A stretch of 64,000 nt of DNA. Source: Ptiloglossa arizonensis (lineage: Eukaryota > Arthropoda > Insecta > Hymenoptera > Colletidae). Below are positions 37,563 to 51,092 of the stretch, piece by piece. A model generated the notes under the pieces. The model did no database searches and had not been told where the DNA came from. It was given only the letters and a program-made list of their open reading frames with translations. Where the stretch lies: the NCBI RefSeq assembly GCF_051014685.1, contig NC_135055.1:13256001-13320000 (forward strand), written 5' to 3'. The translations under genes and the position numbers were made by a program. Positions within the stretch are counted from its first letter, which is position 1, and the number at the start of each line of letters is the position of its first letter.

Positions 37563-40500
37563 TAATTAATTACCCAAACTTAATTATTCGAAAATTAGCA
37601 AATGGCGTACCGATCGTTCGGTAGTGTAAGTCTTTGCGTTGTAAAAAATTTGTCGCTTACGTCTGTTAAAAAACGCGTCGCTATCGCGTCCTTTTATGGC
37701 GTTCAGAATGTTGTGTCCCGATAGGGAATAAATCCGCTCCAGAAAAGTAACGTGTCGTTCGGCGCGGTATCGTTCGGCGTAGGAACAAACGATAAAACGA
37801 TAAATTCAGGAAACTGTCGAACCGTACAGTATCGTCGTGCCGGGCCGTCATTGCTGGAAACACGTAAATCTTAATTGGCCAAGTGGTACAGTGTGCAGCC
37901 AGTAGCGTTGACCAACGACTACGAAAAAAACTGAACGCGCGAACTTATTTCGGTCCCGTGTACCGGGGCCACGCCTAAGTACAATCGGAAATCGATCAAC
38001 TTCCACGGCAATTAGGGTATTTCTTGCTCGATAACATGTTTAGGTAATAACCAATCAAACGCTGATTACCGTAAGCACGCGTCAAAGTTCCCCACCAGTA
38101 TTCGACCACTCGCGAACTTCGAAAGATCGGAGATCAGACTTCGGGACATGAAATTTGAAATTCAATTGCTCCGTGCACCATTACTGCGGAGAATATCGAT
38201 TTTAACGAGATAGCAGCGCCACAATGAAGACTGGCAGCCAGATTGATACATTTCGGAGTAGTTCAAAATCAACAAGAGTACTAGATTGAGAAACAACGAA
38301 CGTACTGCGACGGCGATAATTAAGCGGTTTATCTCGATTAATTCCGGATAATTACATCGGGTAATTAGTCCAATTACTCCGATGGTTCAACATAGAGCGG
38401 GTAACGCTAGTCCTTCTCGACACGTCCCCATTGGCCGAATTGTCGCAAACTCGACCGCAACAACTATCCTATCTTCAAAGCTTCGTACTGTGTTTCCGGT
38501 TTCCAACTGGAAAATTATTCCACGCAAATGTTGTCATACCTTACGGCCATTACGAGACCATTGTACGGATTCCATAAGCACGTAATACGTGATTCGAGTA
38601 GTTCTTTGTTTTCAAATTTGATCACTGTCTATGTACTTGGAAATGTACGATTAATCGAATCGTGCACGAACGAGACAGATGTGGTACGAAAATTTGGGCA
38701 CTTGTGATTAACGAAGGATTATCGTTCGGTCGAACGTGACCAAAGGAATATAAATTGTGAAAGATTGAAATGTCTTTGAATGCGCGTAAAACTCGAGTAA
38801 TGAATCGTGAAACAGAGTTTATTTAAAAGAAACTGTGTTTTCTCGGTCTGTATCTACGAGCTGTGTATCGTGCCTTCGAACATTTATCGTGGCTGTACAG
38901 AATTCTGTTCAACTTACAACTATAATATTTCATCGACGCTGTTGAATATTGTACGTTAAAAATCATTTTCCAGCAACGAAAGCATCGTCTCGTAACGTAT
39001 GCGCGAATGTTTTTTCGTTTTCAAGAGTTAAATAAAAAGCACAGATAGAAGGATTCGTGTATTTTTAATGTTCCATTTCGCGCAAAAGTTTAATGTAGTC
39101 CGTTTCCGAATTCTGTAAAGTACACCGGTAAAATTAAACGTTTTTATTCCAGAATGTTTATCACGGTTGTATTTACGACGACGAGGGGCAAAATTACACG
39201 GTCAGAAGCGCGATTTAAAACCGGATACCTCTATTTCTATCTATTGTCTACCAATTAACCCCAACAATTTTCCCCTTCGTGGGCAAGAAAAAATCCAAAC
39301 GAAAAACGTTCGACCGATTTTCATTCCACTATTTTTATTGCCAATGTACAAATATTGTATTATCACAATTTGAACGTTAATTAACGCACACTGCAGTTAC
39401 TTTTATTTTTCTACCTCCCAATTTGGATGTTTACTTCGACCGAATATTCATTTTATATTTCCATGTTTCTCCTCTGTTTCATCCGTGTAAACTTTTCCGT
39501 AGGATTAAAACTTTCGAAAAAAAATATTCTTCTCCTCTACTCTCGAATATTCTACCGTCGCTTTCGTTCTATTTCTCAAAATCGATCCCCGTTCTCCGTA
39601 ACGCGTTTATCGAAAACGATAAACACTCGTGTCCTCTCGAACGTACATCTACGCGTAAACTGATTCTCGTTCGGATTAATTCTTCGTCCCTTTGTCGAAC
39701 AACTCTATGCGCGATAAGGATCGCGGTTAATTTTCCTCGGAATGTTCCATTTAACTACACCCCCGTCCTTGGCGCCGTAAATAAATGGACCTCGGCACGG
39801 TCAGACCGCTAATAAATAATTCAACGACGGTTGTTTGCGTGTAACCAACACCGCGCTCGTAAATTGGCGAAGTGAATTCGACCCCGTCTTTCCCTAACGA
39901 TCAATTAACTATGAACTTGACCGATCCGATGATACTTTCTCGAATGTGGCGACGTGCCGTTGCATCGCCACTGAAACCCAACGTGACGAATTGCATCGTT
40001 TCGCTCGAAGGGTGGCGCGAAAACTCGTTGGAAAATAATCTCGCGAAGATTCACGCGATTCCAGGCAACGAACGCGGGCAAAAAGTGCTCCCGAGGAAAC
40101 AAAACGCGTAATTTACCGGCACCCGGGACGACGAGTTACAACCGATCCGGAAGTTTAATCACACTTCGCTGTTTCTTGTCCCCGTCCGACACCGAAGCTG
40201 GGAATTTGGCAACGATATCGCTCGTTGTCGCTGTATTTGTAATCGCCTGGACTTTTCTATCGAGTTGTCTCGGTGCTCGGCCAAACGGTAATATTCGAGA
40301 GTGGCTCGACCCAGTTTCGATAATTGCGCGCCAGTTCCTTTAAGTTTGCTCGATTCTTCGCCTGTTTCGCCGTTTTTCTCTCGCTACACCCTTACCCCCG
40401 GCACCTGGCTTCGATTCTCTTTTTATTGGCCGCTTAATCGTCCGAATCGGGGTCGCATCCAAAATGCTCCACGAAAGGTTTGGGGTAAACAATTAAAGGA

Positions 40501-40787
40501 AGAACTCGATGGACGGGGAGGAAAAAAAGACGCGGTCGCCGACGAAAATACGACGTAAGGTTCCAAGGTTCGTTTCTTTCCAGGGAAAAGTTTCTCTTCG
40601 CGCGTTGGGTCTCGTTTGTGGTCAGATTCGACCGAATGGGGTTCAATTTCGCGAATCTATCGGTTCGCAACTCGCGTCGGGTTGTAACTGTGGAATTGCT
40701 TTTACTAGCGGGATATTGTGAGGTGTGAGCGCGAATAAAAATGTATGGTCGAACGATGACGCGAGTGGTAATACACTAGCTTGTTCG
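37563..40787. other. Non-coding DNA, nothing recognised
   Basis: No gene, RNA or repeat could be supported. Frames of 60-129 codons overlap on both strands around 39423-39812 and 40301-40721, without domains. Confidence 0.5.
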
Positions 40788-40985
40788 ATAAGTTTTGTCG
40801 TTCGATAAAACTTATCGAGTAGTATAGTAAATAAGTTTTGTCGTTCGATGAAACTTATCGAACAGTATAGTAAATAAGTTTTATCGTTCAATAGAATTTA
40901 TTGAACGGTATAATAAATAAGTTTGGTCGTTCGATAAAACTTATCGAACAGTATAGTAAATAAGTTTTGTCGTTCGACAGAGTTC
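40788..40985. repeat. 43-bp hairpin satellite, 4.6 units
   Basis: Units start at 40788, 40831, 40874, 40917 and 40960, exactly 43 bases apart. Each full unit holds a palindrome such as GTTCGATAAAACTTATCGAAC, within a wider ATAAGTTTT...AAAACTTAT inverted repeat. The third unit reads GTTCAATA-GAATT-TATTGAAC, so both arms changed together and pairing is kept. The second unit keeps a 7-bp stem, GTTCGAT / ATCGAAC. Confidence 0.9.
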
Positions 40986-41260
40986 CTTAAATAGTTAGGA
41001 ACTATTGAATAGTTTCTCGATTATTCGATCCCTTCGACTATCGTAGCAAATATAATTTTTGCTATTATTTTCGTACAAATAGATAAATAACACTTTACAA
41101 TTGAGTTATTTGCAAAACAACTCAAGATTTCCATAATCACAGTAATCTATAATATATTGTATTCGATGATTTCGTATTCTCGGAAAATACGCTTTTGATC
41201 GAGCAGATTCTTACAATTACGGTAATGGGATGTTTCCTTTCTTGAAAGATCAGTTAACAG

Positions 41261-41508
41261 TTACATTGTTCACACGAGTTAGTTTCCAGCGACACGATCG
41301 AGTCCAATTACGCGTCACAGTCCTGGAAAGAATTTAATTCGTTTTAAAAATATATAGAAGCTGCGATGTTAACTTTAACGGATCTAGGTACAGTCACATC
41401 GATCACTCGAGTTGGTTTTCAGCGACTTGGTCGATCCTGATAACGTGTCACGGTTGTGGAAAAACTTTCTTTAAAAATACATAGAAGCGGTAGCGTTAAT
41501 TTTCACGC
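41261..41508. repeat. Two-copy tandem duplication, ~130 bp
   Basis: Copy one (about 41261-41380) and copy two (about 41391-41508) share CACTCGAGTTRG-like sequence, CAGCGAC, CGTGTCACRGT-like sequence and AAAAATAYATAGAAGC. The end of copy two (GCGTTAATTTTCACGC, then GGAGGAATTAAT) also resembles the repeat at 43268-43617, so the two arrays are related. Confidence 0.6.
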
Positions 41509-43267
41509 AGGAGGAATTAATACTGAAACACGGTCCGTCGTGGACCACCTCATTCTTATCAACTAAGGATAAGGTTGTCCACGGTATTGTAAGTTGTCCG
41601 GTGCGAGAACACCGTGTTGTTTGCTTCTTTTTCGTGAAATCTGCACCAAGTTGTTCCTCGAATCGTCGTCCACGGGCTCCCCTGGGAGAGCGAGCTCCGA
41701 GCTCGATGGAAGAAAAAAAAACAAAAAAAAAAAAAAAAAGAAATACATTACGTAGTGGAATTAAAAAGTGTTTCCCATGGTATTTGATTCTTGTTGAAAA
41801 AACATCCGGTAAAAGGTGCTCTGTCGTCGGCGGTAAAAACATCGAACGATGAATCGAGAAATAAAAAGCTTCGAACGTATTCCTCGCTTTTCGTTTCGTT
41901 TATGTCGAAAGTAATGAAACGTAGCAAACGATAATGAGCCGTTCTACCGAAAAGCGAAGCGACACGGATTTTTTAATACCGTTCGACGCAAAGAATTAAT
42001 TTAATCGCGGAATGACTCGCGCGAGCTCGCCAACGCTCTCTGTACTCATTTTCGTGCATTGCTCGGGTAGGCAACCCGTGCAAAGTAAAAGTTAAACGAT
42101 AAAAAATCCATTTGTATCGAACGAAAGTTCTCCAAATGAAAATACATTTCATTCGGAAACACTTTTAAAATACATCTGAACGAAGCAACATTCGCAAACG
42201 CGAATTACACGAAATATTTGAATGAAAGACGGTTGTTTTATTTCCGGGGAATGTCATTGGCGTTCCAATTGCGAAAACCTAGCAAAGTAGATTAAAATTG
42301 CAACGGTAATTCCTGTACAGATTTTCGAATCTCTTTTCAGCTGTATTTTGCGGGTTGAACGAATCCTGATGGCGATATTTGCTCGTTGGACCGTGAGCAC
42401 TTACGCTGTAACGTTTTCCTCGTCCCCTCCTCCGAAAGAATATCGAAACGCTCGAATGTATTCGTAGCATTAACCGAGCAAGTTTATCGTTATCGTTGGG
42501 CCATTGAAATTATCCAAACGAAAGATTTCTCACGGACGAAGGTTCGATCGTTCGTGTGTTCGTTAACTGTCTCGAAGACGAGGATCCTTTCGTTTCGCAC
42601 CTTTGGTTAAACGGGTTCGCACGGGTAACGGTGATGGTAAGGGAGTTCAGTCGGATCGAAAATCTTTCGTTGACTGGCGACTACTCATTAGTCAGAATTG
42701 GTAACATTAATTCTGATTTGAGGGAACGCGAGGAGACGAGGGAATTGAATACAAATCAATTTACCGGAACGAAGCGTGGCACGAGTGTGGTGGTTATCAG
42801 GTGGATGTGAAAAATCCATTAGTGGGATCACGTACAAAGGAAATGAGAATTCCACCTAGGCGAGGAGGCCGCCGGCTACCTTCTGCGACGTGCCGTTCGG
42901 ATAATTATATAGTCACCGGCGGCGCTTTGTGCAATCGAGAGTCGAGAACGAGTGTGATATTTAATTCTGGTTAAAAGCAGGGCGGAGTGGGGGTGGGGGC
43001 TATTAGGATCGAATGTTACCACAGTTCGAGGATTGCCGAGGAAAGCTGCAGACACGTTCGAGTTTTTCTGGATCTCATTACTAGCGCGAACGTTTTCACT
43101 TTGTTCGAACCTCGAGGTTCGAGCTACTCCGTTAAATGCACCAAAAGACTACTCGAAAGACCAAAGCGCAAAAATTTCTTCTTTTAATTAACCGTGTACA
43201 ATCGTATCGACCACTCGAACGAGCTTTTAGGGAGTCGATTGATACCAATTGTGCGCTACGATTCCGG
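41509..43267. other. Non-coding DNA with A-rich tract and GC hairpin arms
   Basis: An A-rich tract lies at about 41708-41741. A GC inverted repeat (GCCGCCGG at 42868-42875 and CCGGCGGC at 42916-42923) sits in a compact GC block at about 42860-42930. A G-rich run (GGGGGTGGGGG) lies near 42988. No coding region is supported. Confidence 0.45.
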
Positions 43268-43617
43268 TAACGATACAATTTGTTTTAAAATTGTTCGGGA
43301 GCTGTAACGTTCATACTCGCGGAGGAGTTAATATCGAAACGCGATCTATCGGTGGGTAATTTGTTGCAACTGAGACGGTCCACGATATTCAGGTTGATGT
43401 ATTAAGAGACCATTGTGCTTATCTTCGAAATTAACGAAGAGGGATAATTTATATTTATTATTCCTTATTATTGTAACGATACAATTTGTTTTCAAATTGT
43501 TCAGGAGCTTAACGTTGATTTTCGCGGAGGAGTTAATATCGAAACGCGATTTATCGATGGGTAATTTATTGCAATTAAGATGGTCCACGATATTTAGGTT
43601 TAGGTATTACGAAGCTA
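43268..43617. repeat. Two-copy duplication, 206-bp spacing
   Basis: Copies of about 143 bases start at 43268 and 43474. They share TAACGATACAATTTGTTTT, GCGGAGGAGTTAATATCG and GGTCCACGATATT in the same order. Part of the unit is also recognisable near 41490-41540. Confidence 0.75.
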
Positions 43618-44470
43618 TTGTGGTTATTTTTTTATTTAACGAAGAAGAAGAATTTATATTACAAAAGAGAAGAAATGTAACTTCTATAGTTTTGAAGATT
43701 AGTATAAATTATTGGTTGAAAACTTTAAATAGGAATAATAAATCTTTACGTGCACAACTAGCCTTATGTAGTTAGATAATTCTTTTTATAAGAATCATGT
43801 TTGATTGATAGTAGAAACGAAGGGGATGTATAATCCCACCCCTTATTCCACTCGTGTATTTTTAGCTTCACGGGGGGAGGACAGATTGTTCGAGGCTTAA
43901 AGTCGATCGTGCAAAATTATTGCAAGATTGGCTACTTTTGCTATTTTATTCACTAATTCACTGTGTTCGACGTGAGCATGAAATGATATCCAAATGATGC
44001 CAGTAGTATTATTTGCTTCAAGTGTCGAGAAGAACAATTTTGAAAGTAATATCTTCGTTGATTAAAATACTTTTAGCGAATTGGATTGCACTTGGAAATC
44101 TACTAAAGTAGAATAATTTTTTTATAGTGCTCTTTCAATTATTTATTTCGGTAGTTTAACATTAAATGCCAGAATTTATATTGGCTACATTAAAGCATTT
44201 GTGAACCCGACGCAATATTAATTTCGTATTAGTTTCCGCAATGTCTGTAGGTTTCCGTCGCAAAGCAGATGTTGTTTATTCGTAGACATTAATTAGCCTC
44301 ATATTCAATTAAAGAAGTTACCAATGGAAATTCCAATGTATGCCAATGGAAATGTACCTTTGAAGTCGACGTTTGCTGAAAACGGCGTTTAATTTGCTTA
44401 GCTGGCGAGCAGAAGCATTTTATCAATTGAAAATACGAAAGAAACGAAACTGCTTCCGTTTTCTGTTATA
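43618..44470. other. AT-rich DNA without a recognised gene
   Basis: Nothing was recognised. Confidence 0.5.
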
Positions 44471-44500
44471 AAAAACACTGAACTTTATTTCAGTGTTTTT
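44471..44500. other. Perfect 12-bp hairpin
   Basis: AAAAACACTGAA (44471-44482) and TTCAGTGTTTTT (44489-44500) pair perfectly across a 6-base CTTTAT loop. It has the shape of an intrinsic terminator. In an animal genome it is more likely a chance palindrome, a decayed inverted repeat or a short structured RNA segment. It is too short for a miRNA precursor. Confidence 0.6.
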
Positions 44501-47500
44501 GTGGTACGAGCAATCGAGAGAAGATAAACGGTAATTTTAAATTCGCGTTAAACGCAAAAATTATAACGAATGAATCAATATTCGATAATGTAACAATGCA
44601 AATTCTTTAATTCGATTAAAATATTTGTTTTTAAAGCGCGAAGGCTTTAGAGAAATGTTAATTTAAAAGAATTTATTACAACGTTGTATATAAAACCGGT
44701 GAAACGTTTCTATTATAATTTTTGCTGTACACAATTAATTTCAAAGTAACGCACTTTACAAAGTGATGGTTTCTTATTAATTTCGCAAGGATTCTATTCC
44801 ATGTTCAGAAATGATTAATAATGTTTCATAACGGAAACTGTGTTCGGGCTCAATCGATTCATTTTGCTTCCCTTTATTTCCCTCTGTCGATATCACTGAA
44901 GTACAGCGAATTATTAATTATTCCAGTAGGGATTGCTACTTATGGTGAAGAAATTACTTGTAAATTATCATTAAAATTTAACTAAGAAACGGGGAAGAAA
45001 TTTAGGTTAGCGAGTAAGTGTAACGAACGATTCTTGTTTAATTATTTTTGGAGTAATTATTCTCCAAATTGTCGTCAATAAATTGTAATTTTAATTGCTT
45101 TGGGAAGTTTAAGCATCTTAACGAGGATTGTGTTCTTTAAGTAATTGTTTGAAAATACAGCTGTAATACATTTACAATTTATGAAAATTTTAAGAAGGAA
45201 AATACAAAAGACGGTAAAATGAAAATAATTCTATAATGAGAATAAAGTATTTTTTGTAAAGTACAGCTTCGAATATTGTATTTTACCAAAGAATATGTCT
45301 AGTTAAATTTAACATGCAAGTCGCATCTCGTTCAAAAGTATTATTCCTTAGTTCAAGTTATATGCAAGTTTCAGTGATGTTGCAACGAAAAATAAAATTG
45401 CATTCTCATTAAAATGGAATTCTTTCACGATAACTGTAAGTAGAATTTGATACTGGCACCATTTATTACTTTATAATTGGACAATAAGATTCTGTCATTA
45501 TACCTATAATTACCATGAAATATATATTAAAAACACATCATTGGATTCTCCGTACTGGAAATTCATTATGACACGGATAATAATTATAACAACAGGGGGA
45601 TATAAGCCGTAACGAAATAATTACTGTTGCGATCACTGATTCGTCCACGCCACATTTAACTCGTTAACATTTTCAGTCGATTTGGCAGATTAACGATGGT
45701 TGTTGTATTTATTCGTAATAAATGATACCGGATAAGTATCATGAATACTACTTTGCAACAAATAAAGTGATCGTTAAAGCGATAAGTGATTCTACTATTT
45801 TACCAATTTCGTAACATTCCGAACATTGCGAGAAACGTGATGGAACGAACGTAGAAAAGATTTTTCACGTTACAAGTACGAAAATAGAAAGAAAAAATAT
45901 TATTTAAAAAATTCAATCGGCGGTTAGAATAATAAATCGTTGTTCGATAATAACTTTTGCTATCTGCGTTATTCACAGTATATTTAGGAATGTTCACGTT
46001 ACCCAAAGTCGTATCGTATTGCTACCAACTCTATCAACACTTTGACATACACCGACCGATGAAATCAAAAATGGAAAACAGAGAAAGATAAAGAATCACA
46101 GTGCCGGTTTTATTTAACTTTCTTTATTATTGCACGTATTTCGTGCCAAAAGCATTTTTTGCTACGCCACGACAAAAAATTAGGATATACGAGTTTATTT
46201 TCGGCTCGTAAAGAAAGTTTTCGAACTATCCACGATCTAATTTCTCTGGTAAAATTGCTTTCATCACGATCGATCGATCGATCGATAGGAGAGATACCGT
46301 TATTAAAGTTCTACGAAAGCTTAAATACGTAATCTTTAAATAATAGAGTAACAACACTTTTTATATAACTGGCTGTGTAGCTAATCTAATCTGGATGTCT
46401 GAATTATAAAATAGTACATTGTAGTTTTATCCAATTAAACGTGTGTATACATTTACGATAACGTTGAATCGATGAAATAAAAAATTGATATAAGAACCTG
46501 CAAATGAACAAAACATTCAAATTTAATATACTTTGTCGATGGTTTAGCAATGACTTATAGATTGAATACATAAAATTTTAGATAAGTTATTGTTGTAATT
46601 ATACTTTGAAGTAACACCGTGGGTCACTTCGATGACATATTTGTTATTAGTTTGAATCGAAACGATGACACGTTGCAAGAAAATGTTAGCTATTATATCG
46701 TCTTGTCCTGAGATGTAAACTCATGGCAGTTTATCGCGCACACGTAGTCAGGGTGTAATCGATTTTCGTATCCAGCAGGATGTAACGAACGAGCAGGAAA
46801 ATCAACAGTGAACACCGGGTGCTAGTGATGGGGCCAATCCAATGACATGTCCATTAATGCTGTTACCTATCAATTCCCAAGTGTTATGGTATCAAACATG
46901 TATCGAAGCAGGTTATAGTTGGTTTAGTAAGACAGATTTGTTAACGTTTCTTGTAGTATCGATACAATACAAACATCGTGGATCATTCACACATTAACGA
47001 AATAACGAAATAGATCATTGTAAATTACTAACAACTACCTAAAACATACTTTATGGTCGATTTGTTATGACATTCTTTTTCTGGTTATTATGTGCATAAA
47101 AACATTAATTTTGTAAACCTTCTCAACCTGAAAAGGTCACCTCCAGACAATTTTTTGCACGACTATAAAAAAGGAATAATATCTATTCAAAGTAATCATA
47201 CATTTAAATGATTATTTCTTTGTTAAGAGTTATATAAAATTGTTTAGAGACGATCTTGTAAAATTGAAAACGTTTGGAAAGTAAATGTTCTTGTTCATAG
47301 GACGATGAATAAAAAGAAAAATGATTGGTGTTTATTTTTAACATTCGATTCGGTATTATATTCCTTCGTGAAAAGTATTCTAGTCGTTGTAAATAACCAG
47401 TTAGGTGCACTTGGGGTCGATGCCAAATATATTCGTAAGGAGGGAAAGTATCAATTCCAGGCGCGGAGGTATCGATGGTATCAAAACTGGCTAGGAATTT

Positions 47501-48095
47501 CGTGTTGCTATTCGCTAAACGCGTATCATTTCTATGCAATGCAACTTCGCGCGGTGCAACGGAACGCGGAACGTCGATGACACTTCGGATAACGCATCGC
47601 AGTAGAAAGCACGTGACCTTTTCGAAATGACCACGCGACATTCGATATTCGAAGACGAAAGAAGGCCAGCGACGTATCGACATTCGCGCAAAATGCAACG
47701 ATAGTTGCACACCGTCGATAATGAAAACTCAATTAATATCTTCCGATCGGAACGGTGCTCGAACTCACCGACGAAGAATCGATGAGAGGGACGAGCAATT
47801 TGACGTTTTCCCATTTCGTCTATTCGCTCGAATGCGCGTCAAAACGGAGGCTCGTTCGAGAAAACGGAAACATCGAATCCCACGAGAAACGTCCATTGTT
47901 CTATTTTTTCGACTCGAACTTTCGATTTTTTCTCTTTTTTTGTCACTTCCGGATCTACGGGAAAGAGAAGCAGCGTAACGGAGAAAATTTCGAAAATATT
48001 TCTTTTTTACGGAAAAACAGGTTTCAATTATTTAAAAGAATCGTATGTACATCCTTCGATGCGAATCTGTTAACACGGTAACGTCTAAATGGTAG
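44501..48095. other. Gene-poor AT-rich DNA
   Basis: A short CGAT/GATC microsatellite lies at about 46268-46287. The 168-codon minus frame at 47204-47710 and the overlapping 91-, 85-, 99- and 108-codon frames (47305-48081) coincide with somewhat higher CpG around 47540-47900. They lack domains and are not called. Confidence 0.5.
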
Positions 48096-48299
48096 AACGG
48101 ATTGCGATGAAATTTTATATTTAAATTTTACACGCTCGTTTCAAGGTCTTATTCGACTTCGAGGAAAATCGTCCATGAATAATGATATTAACGGTTGAAC
48201 GGATTTCAATGAAACTTTGTATTTAAATTTTATACTCTAGTTTCAAGATCTTATTCGATTTTGAGCGAAATCGTTCATAAATAGCAACGTTACGGTTTT
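48096..48299. repeat. 102-bp tandem duplication
   Basis: Units start at 48096 and 48198. Both carry AACGGATTKCRATGAAA, then TATTTAAATTTTAYAC and a CTTATTCGA block, with about one change in six to eight bases. Confidence 0.75.
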
Positions 48300-49049
48300 A
48301 TCGCTTTTCTGATGCATATTCGTTATTCGAAGGTATGTTTTAAAATGTTTCCAAACAAGGAGACTTAAATTTGGTATAAAAAAAAATTAAACAAATTCTC
48401 TCTGTCTATTGTAACGAAGGAAAAAATTAAACGAAATCCTATTCATTGCATATCTGGAGCAAACTTTTTTCATCAAAAAGTATGGTGACGTAATTCGTCC
48501 CTGTTAATTTTATATCCGTTTCCGCGATTCTCCGCTACCTCGTACGTCTCGTAAATTTTTTAGCCCTCGTCGGTGTGTCGGGGATAATTATATCAGTCGC
48601 GAGGAAAATGAGATTCTGTACATTTTCTCGGGGAACTCCATTCCCGTGGTTATTGGTCGCGGACCAACACTCGATCCTATAATGTACCTTCGTTGCTGCG
48701 ATTCTTTAATCTTCGGTGTTTCGATTTAAATGGAATCCTGAAGATTCGAATATTTAAATCGTTGCAATAGAATAAAAATAACATCGTGTAATTTAAAGAG
48801 ACAATCTTACTTCAATTCGGCAATAGAAATGTTTGGAGAATAGTATTGCCAAGGACCGTTTGCTTAAATAATTTATTCGATGAATTGGTTAACGTCTAAT
48901 AAGACATCCTGGCTTATAGTACGTCACACGATCGTTCGAGTAAAATTAATATGATCGTAAACATATTGTACACTACTACTCCTTGAAAGTATTCATATTT
49001 CACTATTTTGAATTAAAATATATTAATGTTTCTAAGCTCACAAAATGTA
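48300..49049. other. AT-rich DNA without a recognised gene
   Basis: Nothing was recognised. Confidence 0.5.
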
Positions 49050-49160
49050 TATAAAATATCTATTGCATAGATAATATCTATTATATTTATTATATATATA
49101 TAAAATATCTATTGCATACATAATATTTATTATATTGATTATATATATATATAATATCTA
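49050..49160. repeat. 49-bp AT-rich duplication with TA runs
   Basis: Two units starting at 49050 and 49099 share TATAAAATATCTATTGCATA and end in TA dinucleotide runs. A partial third unit follows. Confidence 0.75.
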
Positions 49161-51048
49161 TTTGCTTGTTTTATTTCACCCAATTATCGTTTCACGTGCA
49201 GATAACACAAATGATATTTGCCAAGGTAACTGGATTAACAGTTTCTGAAAACATTCAGGAATTGTATCTCGGAGTCGAATCGAATCATGCGCAGTTTATC
49301 GATTACCGATCCTTCGGTGTACGTGCTTGGATTTCTATTAGAGGTATCTCTTGTTCCCTAAGTGAAATGTTCTGTTACGAATGCATCGGAAGATGCAATC
49401 TCTTCGGCTCGTAGAAATGCGAAAGCATAATCGGGATCGGCGTGATTTCGTTTGACTCGTTGCTCTTTTTTTTTCTTTCTTTTTTAATATTATTCGTCTT
49501 CCCCTCCGGACATAATTGGTGGAAAATATTTGTACCGCATTTCGCAATTTTCCTCGAGGCAGTGTCTCTCGATTGCCTCCCCCGCAACGATCGATGCCAA
49601 ACTATATTTAATTTCATAATCCTCCGACCGACAATACCCTTCGTTTGCAGGAACCGCAATCTTGTTCTTGGCGACGTGTACTGAATGGAAATAACCGTAA
49701 CCGAGATTAATTGAAAGATTACGAAGTCTTCGAAAGGTATGGAGAAGGAGAATGGATTGCGTCAGTGTGATAGCGAGGTACCCATACTTTGTTGAAACAG
49801 ATGTTGGGTGTATTTCAAATTACATAAATGTTGATTCACGTGATTGAGTTCCGGGACAATGGATTCCATCTACCATGATTTCGTTGTGCTAGGAATTTTG
49901 TAACAAGACAGTGGGGTTGTTCGAGCGAAAGTTCCGTTCTCACGAACTTCTTTATAATAACAAAGTATCCGTCTGGGACTATTAAAGCGAATTATAGAAG
50001 GTTCACAATCAAACTTGTCCGATAATGCGAGGTACGGTTGAAACGGGTACAATGTCTTATTCAGAAATGTATAGGATAAAATTTCTTCGCTGTGGAAGCA
50101 GCCGATTTAACCACGAAAATCCAGGATTAGCTTAATAATAAGATACAATAATTAATTTAACGATACGATCGTTTGGTGGATTCTGGGATTAATTTATTAC
50201 CAACAGTAATCTCCTGAGAAGACTTCCCTGAATATCTTTAATTACTACGAATCTTCAATTGCGGAGAACTTGCTGCTATTAAGGGAAGGAACTCTTCGAG
50301 CATTTAGGGGATTCAAAATTAAACTCACGTATTATTGTACAAATTCTATATTCCGGGTTTCTCGTATCTGTGTGCAGACATTGTAACAAGTTTGCGCAGC
50401 GCGTACAATTGTCCGACTGTGTTAAAAATAATTATTCAAATTAATTGGAAATACGATACTTTTCTGAACCTGGTAATGATATTCGGAGATATCATTTATA
50501 GATGTACATAATTCGTAGATATATTCTTTCGGTATATTTGATTTATAATACGAGCGAACGTAACGAAGTACGATGCTCGCTAGAACGGAATTGCATCAAA
50601 TTTTTCTATGGGAGAATGTAACGAATCAAGGGTTTATATTAATTAAATAAATCAAGCTGAAACTGGAACGCGACTCGTTTCTTTTCTGATTGCAATTGAA
50701 AAAAATATGCCAGAAGAAAAAGGTGGACCATATTTTTCCGCAAGTGCAACGCGTATGCATTTTACGGTTGCACCGTATTTTCGAAAATGGAAACGCGTAT
50801 GTATTCCATAGATCGAAACCTCTCTGGTTGCTCTACGTGAAAAAGTGTTAGAGCGAAGTGGTCGGAAAACGATTAGTTGGTGAAATATTTTAAATTCGCG
50901 ATAAAATATTTTAAATTCTTCGTTAAAATGGACGTCGAAACACGATACGCGAAATATTTAAAATCTAACGAACAGTCGTTCGAACATTTTCTTTAACGAT
51001 GACATTTATCTAAAATATCTAGCCAATCGTTCTTCGATTATATCGCAT
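49161..51048. other. Non-coding DNA, nothing recognised
   Basis: AT-rich DNA. An 82-codon plus frame (49166-49414) is open but has no recognisable domain. Overlapping plus and minus frames at 49338-49684 are compositional. Confidence 0.45.
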
Positions 51049-51050
51049 AT

Positions 51051-51083
<33 letters not shown>

Positions 51084-51092
51084 TATATATAT
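51049..51092. repeat. ATAC/AT microsatellite
   Basis: A tetranucleotide CATA run passes directly into an AT dinucleotide run. Confidence 0.9.

Noticed and set aside
41708..41741. A-rich tract as the tail of a retroposed copy
   Set aside because: No target duplication and no recognisable retroposed sequence upstream.
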